DNA from: a bacterium
Lineage (GTDB): Bacteria; Electryoneota; AABM5-125-24; Hatepunaeales; Hatepunaeaceae
Length of the DNA stretch: 41,047 nt
Direction: 5' to 3'
Assembly: GCA_021734165.1 (NCBI GenBank)
Contig: JAIPJL010000016.1
Span: 1-41,047, forward strand
Positions 36,540-41,047 of the stretch are shown in pieces. The position numbers were made by a program, and so were the translations under genes. Under the pieces are notes generated by a model. The model did no database searches and was not told the DNA's origin. It worked only from the letters and a program-made list of their open reading frames with translations. Each line of letters begins with the position of its first letter. Position 1 is the stretch's first letter.

Positions 36540-36582
36540 TTGACTTTAATTGAGTTTATATGTATATTCATTGTATATACAT
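36540..36582 (+). promoter_or_regulatory. mazEF promoter with overlapping operator dyad
   Basis: TTGACT (36540-36545) and TATATT (36563-36568) are 17 bases apart. ATGTATAT (36560-36567) and ATATACAT (36575-36582) form an inverted repeat over the -10, a fitting site for autorepression by MazE-MazF. TGTATAT also repeats directly at an 11-base interval. Confidence 0.6.
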
Positions 36583-36598
36583 CTAATCAGAGAGAAAG

Positions 36599-36841
36599 AT
36601 GAACACACGCATCCAAAAATGGGGCAACAGCTTAGCGCTCCGCATTCCCAAACCGTTTGCTGAAGAAGTCGGTTTAATGCCTGAGTCAGCGGTGGAAATC
36701 AATTTAAAAGACGGAACGTTGGTGGTCACACCGACGCCGAAAAAACGGATAACTCTGGATGAATTACTCGCAAGCGTAACAGAAGACAACACGCATGAAG
36801 AATACGACTGGGGAGAGGCCGTTGGTAAAGAAGTCTGGTAA
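36599..36841 (+). CDS. mazE: MazE-like antitoxin (AbrB/SpoVT DNA-binding fold)
   Basis: The 80-residue protein has the swapped-hairpin AbrB domain in residues 1-48: IQKWGNSLALRIPKPFAEEV then GLMPESAVEINLKDGTLVV. The acidic C-terminal tail (TEDNTHEEYDWGEAVGKEVW) is the usual toxin-binding segment. It should neutralise MazF and repress its own promoter. AGAGAG lies before the ATG. The stop is inside the start region of mazF, so translation is coupled. It is the first gene of the AT-rich island between the two por genes. Confidence 0.88.
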   Translation: MNTRIQKWGNSLALRIPKPFAEEVGLMPESAVEINLKDGTLVVTPTPKKRITLDELLASVTEDNTHEEYDWGEAVGKEVW

Positions 36842-37181
36842 AAAAAGCGATTACGTACCCGCTCGTGGAGATATCGTATGGGTAAGTATGACGCCGCAAG
36901 CCGGACGAGAACAATCAGGAAGACGTCCAGCGCTGGTATTATCACCACTCAGGTATAACGAAAAGCTGGGATTAGCGCTTATGTGTCCGATAACCAGTCG
37001 AGTAAAAGGGTATCTTTTTGAAGAACCGCTGCCTGAAGGAATGGCTGTTACTGGTGTAATATTATCGGATCAAATAAAGAATCTTGATTGGCGTGTACGT
37101 AAAACTGAATTTGCCGATAGACTATCTCACGAAGTTGTATCAGCAGTACTTGAAAGAGTGATTGCGCTGCTGGAGGAATAG
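36822..37181 (+). CDS. mazF: MazF-like mRNA interferase toxin
   Basis: The toxin core reads DYVPARGDIVWVSMTPQAGR then EQSGRRPALVLSP and CPITSRVKGYLFE, which matches the MazF/PemK fold and its RNA-cleavage loop with the conserved Arg and Thr. The preferred start is TTG at 36822, preceded by GGGGAG, giving about 120 residues like E. coli MazF. An in-frame ATG at 36795 would add nine residues but has a weak ribosome site. The gene overlaps mazE by 20 nt from the TTG or 47 nt from the ATG. It should cut single-stranded RNA at a short motif, unknown here. The toxin looks complete. Confidence 0.87.
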   Translation: MVKKSGKKSDYVPARGDIVWVSMTPQAGREQSGRRPALVLSPLRYNEKLGLALMCPITSRVKGYLFEEPLPEGMAVTGVILSDQIKNLDWRVRKTEFADRLSHEVVSAVLERVIALLEE

Positions 37182-37223
37182 ATTATTGGTAATCTTCGCC
37201 TAAATAAACTGAAGATCACAACC

Positions 37224-37247
37224 GTCATTCCTATGCGGATGGGAATC
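37224..37247. repeat. Half copy of the palindromic element found in the S8 gene
   Basis: GTCATTCC, nine variable bases, then GGGAATC is the same length and frame as the left half (29356-29379) of the in-gene element. It lies 24 bases before the restriction-modification gene. The right half is not seen. Confidence 0.6.
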
Positions 37248-37270
37248 CAGATAACAATTGGAGATGAAAT

Positions 37271-40018
37271 ATGCCTCTGAGTTGGAATGAAATTCGATCC
37301 AGAGCAGTTAAGTTTGCAAATGAATGGAAAACTGAAAGTTCAGAAGCTTCAGAAGCGCAAACATTCTGGAATGAATTTTTTAATGTGTTCGGTATAACCA
37401 GAAGAAGAGTAGCTACATTTGAAACGAAAGTACACCCTCGACCTGATAAAGGTGGTATTATAGACCTCCTTTGGAAAGGCACACTTTTAGTGGAACACAA
37501 ATCCTTTGGCAAGGATTTAGATCGCGCATATCAGCAAGCAATTGATTATTTCCCTGGTATTGAAGAACGTGATCTTCCTCAATATATAATAGTCTCAGAT
37601 TTTGCACGTTTGCGTCTGTATGATTTGGATCTAAAAAAGACTCATGAAATATTACTAATTGATTTACCGCAACATATTGAACTCTTTGCATTTATCGCCG
37701 GTTACGAAAACCGTTCATTTGGTCAGGAAGATCCTGTCAATGCCAAGGCAGCCGCTCGTCTGGGTGAGTTGCACGATATGCTTAAAGAATCAAGTTACAA
37801 GGGACACAAGCTCGAAGTTATGATGGTGAGGCTCCTCTTCTGTATGTTTGCCGATACTACTGGAATATTTCAGAGAGGTCAATTTCGTGAATATCTTGAG
37901 TTAAGAACGAGAAAAGACGGTATTGATCTTGGACTTCATTTGGAGTTGCTCTTTGAAGTATTAAACCAGATAGATGATGAACGGATGAAGCATCTTGATG
38001 AACATCTTACTGCTTTTCCCTATGTGAACGGAAAGTTATTTGAAGAACAGTTGCCTATTGCTTCTTTCAACATGGAAATGCGAGATAAGCTGCTGGATTG
38101 CTGCGGATTAGACTGGAGCAGGATCAGTCCGGCTATATTCGGATCGATTTTTCAATCTGTAATGGATCCTGTGGAAAGAAGACATATTGGAGGACATTAT
38201 ACTACTGAAACAAATATTTTAAAGGCATTGAATCCCCTCTTCCTTGATGATCTTCAGCTCGAATACAAAGAGAAAAAGAATAACCATCGCGCGCTTAAAG
38301 CATTGCAGCGCAAGATAGCTGGTATAAAAATACTTGATCCTGCCTGTGGATGTGGGAATTTCCTTTCGGTTGCTTACAAAGAACTTAGAAGACTGGAAAT
38401 TAAAATCCTGCTTGAGTTGAGAAAAGATACTCCCGAACTTTTTTCTCTGGAGACAGCGACCGCAGTGAATATAAGTCAATTCTATGGAATTGAACTTAAG
38501 GAATTTCCTTCACAGATTGCTCAAGTATCTATGTGGTTGACTGATCATCAGATGAATATTGAAGCTGCCAATGAGTTTGGGCTCGAAAAAAGCAGTATTC
38601 CCCTGAAAACAACACCCAATATAATTTGTGAAAATGCTCTTACTTATAAATGGAGTGACTTGATACTTCCAAATGAGCTGACTTATATAGTCGGTAATCC
38701 TCCCTTTGTGGGAGCAAAACACCTTGATGCAGAACAAACCACCGACAGAAATCGAGTGTTTAATGGAACTCCCAATTCAGGTATTCTGGACTATGTTTGT
38801 TGCTGGTACCGTCTTGCAGCGGAGTACATGGAAAATAATCCCAGGATTAAGGCAGCATTTGTGTCAACAAATTCCATTACGCAGGGTGAGCAGGTTGGTG
38901 CTCTCTGGGGTGATCTCATAAAAAGAAGTGTGAGGATCATTTTTGCACATAGAACATTTCAGTGGATGAGTGAGACGCGAGGTCAGGCTGTAGTGCAATG
39001 TGTTATTATCGGATTTGCGCTTAATGGTGACCAGGAAAAGTGGTTATTTGAATACGAAAATCCAAAATCTGAACCGAAAGCCATGCTTGTGAGTCAGATT
39101 AATCCCTATCTGGTCGATGCTCCTACTATTCTTCTATCTAACAGACGATCACCTATTTGCGATGTACCTGAAATTGGTATTGGAAACCAACCTATAGATA
39201 ATGGCTACTATTTGTTCACTCCTGTGGAAAAAAACGAGTTTTTACAAAAAGAACCAACAGCTAAAAAATGGTTTAGGAAATGGATCGGAGCTGATGAGTT
39301 TATTAATGAATTTGAACGATGGTGTCTATACTTGAAGAATTGCTCTCCGCATGAAATTAGATCTATGCCATATGTAAAGGCACGGGTTGACGCTGTACGA
39401 GAATTTCGCTTAAAAAGTATAAGAAGTAGTACACGTGAATTAGCGCAAAGACCAACCCGTTTTCAGGTTGAGAATACTCCAGAATCTGATTATTTGGTAA
39501 TACCTGGTGTTTCATCTGAAATGCGTATCTATATGCCTATTTCCTTTGTAAGTACAGATATTCTATCGAGCAATGCTAATTTTGTGATAGGCGAAGCGAA
39601 TCTATTCCATTTTGGAGTTTTAACTTCATTTATGCATATGGCTTGGGTACGAGCTGTCGCTGGTAGACTTGAGAGTCGTTATCGTTATTCAAAGGGAATA
39701 GTCTATAACAACTTCCCTTGGCCAGATCCAACACCCAGACAGAAAACTTCAATTGAAAATGCTGCAGAGGAAGTACTTGAAGCAAGAAAGAAATGGTCAT
39801 CGGCAACGCTTGCAGATTTATATGATCCGGTTACCATGCCTCCAAATCTGGTAAAAGCGCATCGGAAACTGGATCGAGCTGTGGATGCAGCTTACGGGAA
39901 GCGAAGCTTCTCATCGGAAGCTGAAAGGGTAGCTTTTCTATTCGCAAAATATCAGGAAATAGCCAGTCCTCTGCTTCCAAAAGAACGCAAACGGCCTCGT
40001 CCAAGAAGGAAAAAGTAG
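37271..40018 (+). CDS. MmeI-like type IIL restriction-modification enzyme
   Basis: The 915-residue protein matches the length and order of MmeI-family single-chain enzymes. The N-terminal nuclease site is Asp65-x9-Glu75-x-Lys77 in IIDLLWKGTLLVEHKSFGKD, with the same spacing as MmeI. A helical linker follows. The N6-adenine methyltransferase has motif I DPACGCGNFL (Asp356) and motif IV NPPFVGA (Asn476; the expected form is NPPY or NPPF). The C-terminal half holds the target-recognition region (RFQVENTPESDYLVIPGVSS) and ESRYRYSKGIVYNNFPWP. One protein would methylate one strand of its site and cut about 20 bases away. TTGGAG precedes the ATG. Both catalytic sites look intact. Base composition is more AT-rich than the por genes on either side, suggesting transfer. 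Confidence 0.9.
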   Translation: MPLSWNEIRSRAVKFANEWKTESSEASEAQTFWNEFFNVFGITRRRVATFETKVHPRPDKGGIIDLLWKGTLLVEHKSFGKDLDRAYQQAIDYFPGIEERDLPQYIIVSDFARLRLYDLDLKKTHEILLIDLPQHIELFAFIAGYENRSFGQEDPVNAKAAARLGELHDMLKESSYKGHKLEVMMVRLLFCMFADTTGIFQRGQFREYLELRTRKDGIDLGLHLELLFEVLNQIDDERMKHLDEHLTAFPYVNGKLFEEQLPIASFNMEMRDKLLDCCGLDWSRISPAIFGSIFQSVMDPVERRHIGGHYTTETNILKALNPLFLDDLQLEYKEKKNNHRALKALQRKIAGIKILDPACGCGNFLSVAYKELRRLEIKILLELRKDTPELFSLETATAVNISQFYGIELKEFPSQIAQVSMWLTDHQMNIEAANEFGLEKSSIPLKTTPNIICENALTYKWSDLILPNELTYIVGNPPFVGAKHLDAEQTTDRNRVFNGTPNSGILDYVCCWYRLAAEYMENNPRIKAAFVSTNSITQGEQVGALWGDLIKRSVRIIFAHRTFQWMSETRGQAVVQCVIIGFALNGDQEKWLFEYENPKSEPKAMLVSQINPYLVDAPTILLSNRRSPICDVPEIGIGNQPIDNGYYLFTPVEKNEFLQKEPTAKKWFRKWIGADEFINEFERWCLYLKNCSPHEIRSMPYVKARVDAVREFRLKSIRSSTRELAQRPTRFQVENTPESDYLVIPGVSSEMRIYMPISFVSTDILSSNANFVIGEANLFHFGVLTSFMHMAWVRAVAGRLESRYRYSKGIVYNNFPWPDPTPRQKTSIENAAEEVLEARKKWSSATLADLYDPVTMPPNLVKAHRKLDRAVDAAYGKRSFSSEAERVAFLFAKYQEIASPLLPKERKRPRPRRKK

Positions 40019-40041
40019 TGAATGCTCACTTGATCACGTTC

Positions 40042-40112
40042 CGTCACATTTCCGTCACACCCTCAAACCCAATGTGGTATTGACTTTGCGGCGATTCTGT
40101 GACGATGTGACG
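40042..40112. promoter_or_regulatory. Paired CGTCACA / TGTGACG repeats upstream of porA
   Basis: CGTCACA occurs at 40042 and 40053 (11 apart) and its complement TGTGACG at 40098 and 40106. They could form a stem-loop or be half-sites for a CRP/FNR-type regulator, whose half-site is TGTGA. TTGACT is at 40080 but no -10 at a proper distance is clear. Confidence 0.4.
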
Positions 40113-40156
40113 ATAATTTTATGTATGACCCCATGAGAGATTCTCACGTGATTATT

Positions 40157-40217
40157 AACTTGTACTATTTTTACTTATTCAACTTGTAAACTTGTAAACC
40201 TGCTAACTTGTAAACTT
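40157..40217. repeat. 8 bp tandem repeat before porA
   Basis: AACTTGTA recurs in register at 40157, 40181, 40189 and 40205, with degenerate units between and a partial unit at 40213. It ends 8 bases before the porA start codon. Confidence 0.65.
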
Positions 40218-40225
40218 AAAATAAT

Positions 40226-41047
40226 ATGCAAAAAGTCATAACAGCAAACCACGCTGTCAGTCATGCGGTCAGGCTGGCGCGTGTTGAAGTCATAGCCGCC
40301 TATCCTATCACTCCGCAGACCAGCATCGTCGAGGAACTGTCCGAGATGTGCGCGCGGGGCGATCCGGCGGCGGAGTTCATCCATTCCGAGTCCGAGCACT
40401 CCGCTATGTCAGCCAGCATAGGCGCGTCTATGACAGGCGCGCGGGCGTTCACAGCCACATCCAGCCAGGGACTCGCACACATGTGCGAGATGCTGCACTG
40501 GGCGGCGGGTTCGAGGCTGCCGGTGGTGATGGCAGAGGTCAACCGTTCGCTCGCTCCGCCCTGGACGATCTACACCGACCAGCAGGACAGCCTTTCACAG
40601 CGCGATACAGGCTGGATGCAGTTCTACTGCCGCGATAATCAGGATGTGCTCGACACAACCATACTGTGCTTCAAGATCGCCGAGCGAGTAGCGCTGCCTG
40701 CTATGTTTATCCTCGATGCTTTCGTCCTGTCACACACCAACGAAGCGGTTGACATCCCCGATCCGGAGCTTGTTGACAGTTTCTTACCCAAACGCGAAGC
40801 GGCTTTCAAACTCGACCCAAAAGATCCTCATGCTTACGGCGGTATGATGAACGTCGATTGCTGGATGGAGTCACGCTGGCACTTGCAGAATGCGATGGAA
40901 GCTGCGGTTGACATCACTCTCGAAGAAGCCGACAACTGGGAAAAGCTGACCGGCAGGCGTTTGCAGCCGTTGATTCCTTACAGGATGGAGGACGCTGAAG
41001 TTGCCATTGTCGCCGCGGGAACCGCTGCCTGGACAGCGACACTGGCG
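40226..41047 (+). CDS. porA: Pyruvate (2-oxoacid):ferredoxin oxidoreductase alpha subunit, 3' end beyond the window
   Basis: 274 codons are visible and open to the right edge. ANHAVSHAVRLARVEVIAAY, PITPQTSIVEELSEM, FIHSESEHSAMSASIGASM, TGARAFTATSSQGLAHMCEM and the later TDQQDSLSQRDTGW match the PorA N-terminal half. The enzyme oxidises pyruvate to acetyl-CoA and CO2 with ferredoxin in the cytoplasm of anaerobes. The usual DGF-x-x-SH phrase here reads DAFVLSH. The ATG has no clear ribosome site. The GltD/PorD-like flavoprotein upstream in the same direction is its probable partner, now separated by the restriction-modification island. Specificity for pyruvate rather than another 2-oxoacid is assumed from the overall likeness. 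Confidence 0.88.
   Translation, partial: MQKVITANHAVSHAVRLARVEVIAAYPITPQTSIVEELSEMCARGDPAAEFIHSESEHSAMSASIGASMTGARAFTATSSQGLAHMCEMLHWAAGSRLPVVMAEVNRSLAPPWTIYTDQQDSLSQRDTGWMQFYCRDNQDVLDTTILCFKIAERVALPAMFILDAFVLSHTNEAVDIPDPELVDSFLPKREAAFKLDPKDPHAYGGMMNVDCWMESRWHLQNAMEAAVDITLEEADNWEKLTGRRLQPLIPYRMEDAEVAIVAAGTAAWTATLA

Larger units (their letters stand above)
36297..36598. other. Repeat-rich intergenic region before mazE
   Basis: A purine-rich stretch with repeated GAAGCAAG units follows the flavoprotein stop. It then holds the double hairpin at 36364-36411, the G-rich repeat at 36472-36503 and the mazE promoter. No gene was found. The repeats mark the left side of the restriction-modification island. 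Confidence 0.6.

Noticed and set aside
40157-40217. CRISPR array
   Set aside because: Units are 8 bases in direct tandem with no spacers of regular length and no cas genes nearby.

Overview
The window looks like a chromosomal stretch from an uncultured, Gram-negative, probably anaerobic bacterium of the FCB supergroup or a related candidate phylum. Three very different secreted proteins end in the same type A type IX secretion (T9SS) C-terminal sorting domain (YPNPFN or YPNPTNG, then GTYFIRF/GIYFVRM-like, then a basic end). There is also a FecR/outer-membrane-protein operon and the start of a pyruvate:ferredoxin oxidoreductase alpha subunit. I cannot name the species.

Layout. (1) 1-4668, minus strand: a three-gene envelope operon (FN3-like secreted protein, FecR-domain protein, large outer-membrane beta-barrel protein running off the left edge). 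(2) 5106-6653: glutamate-semialdehyde (P5C) dehydrogenase behind its own promoter. (3) 6763-15718: LVIVD-propeller T9SS cargo, a hicB-hicA toxin-antitoxin pair, a class I aminotransferase, and a 1624-residue gingipain-family (C25) T9SS cargo. (4) 15820-18695: a fused nucleotide-sugar 3-dehydrogenase/N-acetyltransferase followed by its PLP aminotransferase. (5) 18834-21145: clpP-clpX-hotdog thioesterase, almost certainly one transcript. (6) 21314-30706: a 3130-residue subtilisin-family T9SS cargo with five repeats of a ~1.4 kb module. (7) 31081-34296: AddB-like nuclease without an AddA partner. (8) 34485-36296 and 40226 to the right edge: a PorD/GltD-like flavoprotein and PorA, separated by an AT-richer 3.9 kb segment with mazE-mazF and an MmeI-like type IIL restriction-modification enzyme.

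How the parts may fit together. The sugar genes make a 2,3-diamino-type nucleotide sugar. In Porphyromonas gingivalis a related Wbp/Vim pathway supplies the sugar to which T9SS cargo is joined at its C terminus. Here the genes sit between two giant T9SS proteases, so a cargo-anchoring role is a reasonable, untested hypothesis. The flavoprotein and PorA probably belong to one pyruvate oxidation system split by the restriction-modification island.

Non-coding DNA is rich in short palindromic repeats. A 42-43 nt double-hairpin repeat occurs twice with compensatory changes in both stems. A 29 nt palindrome also occurs twice. A roughly 70 bp palindromic element sits in frame inside the subtilisin gene. 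I saw no rRNA, tRNA, CRISPR array or transposase.
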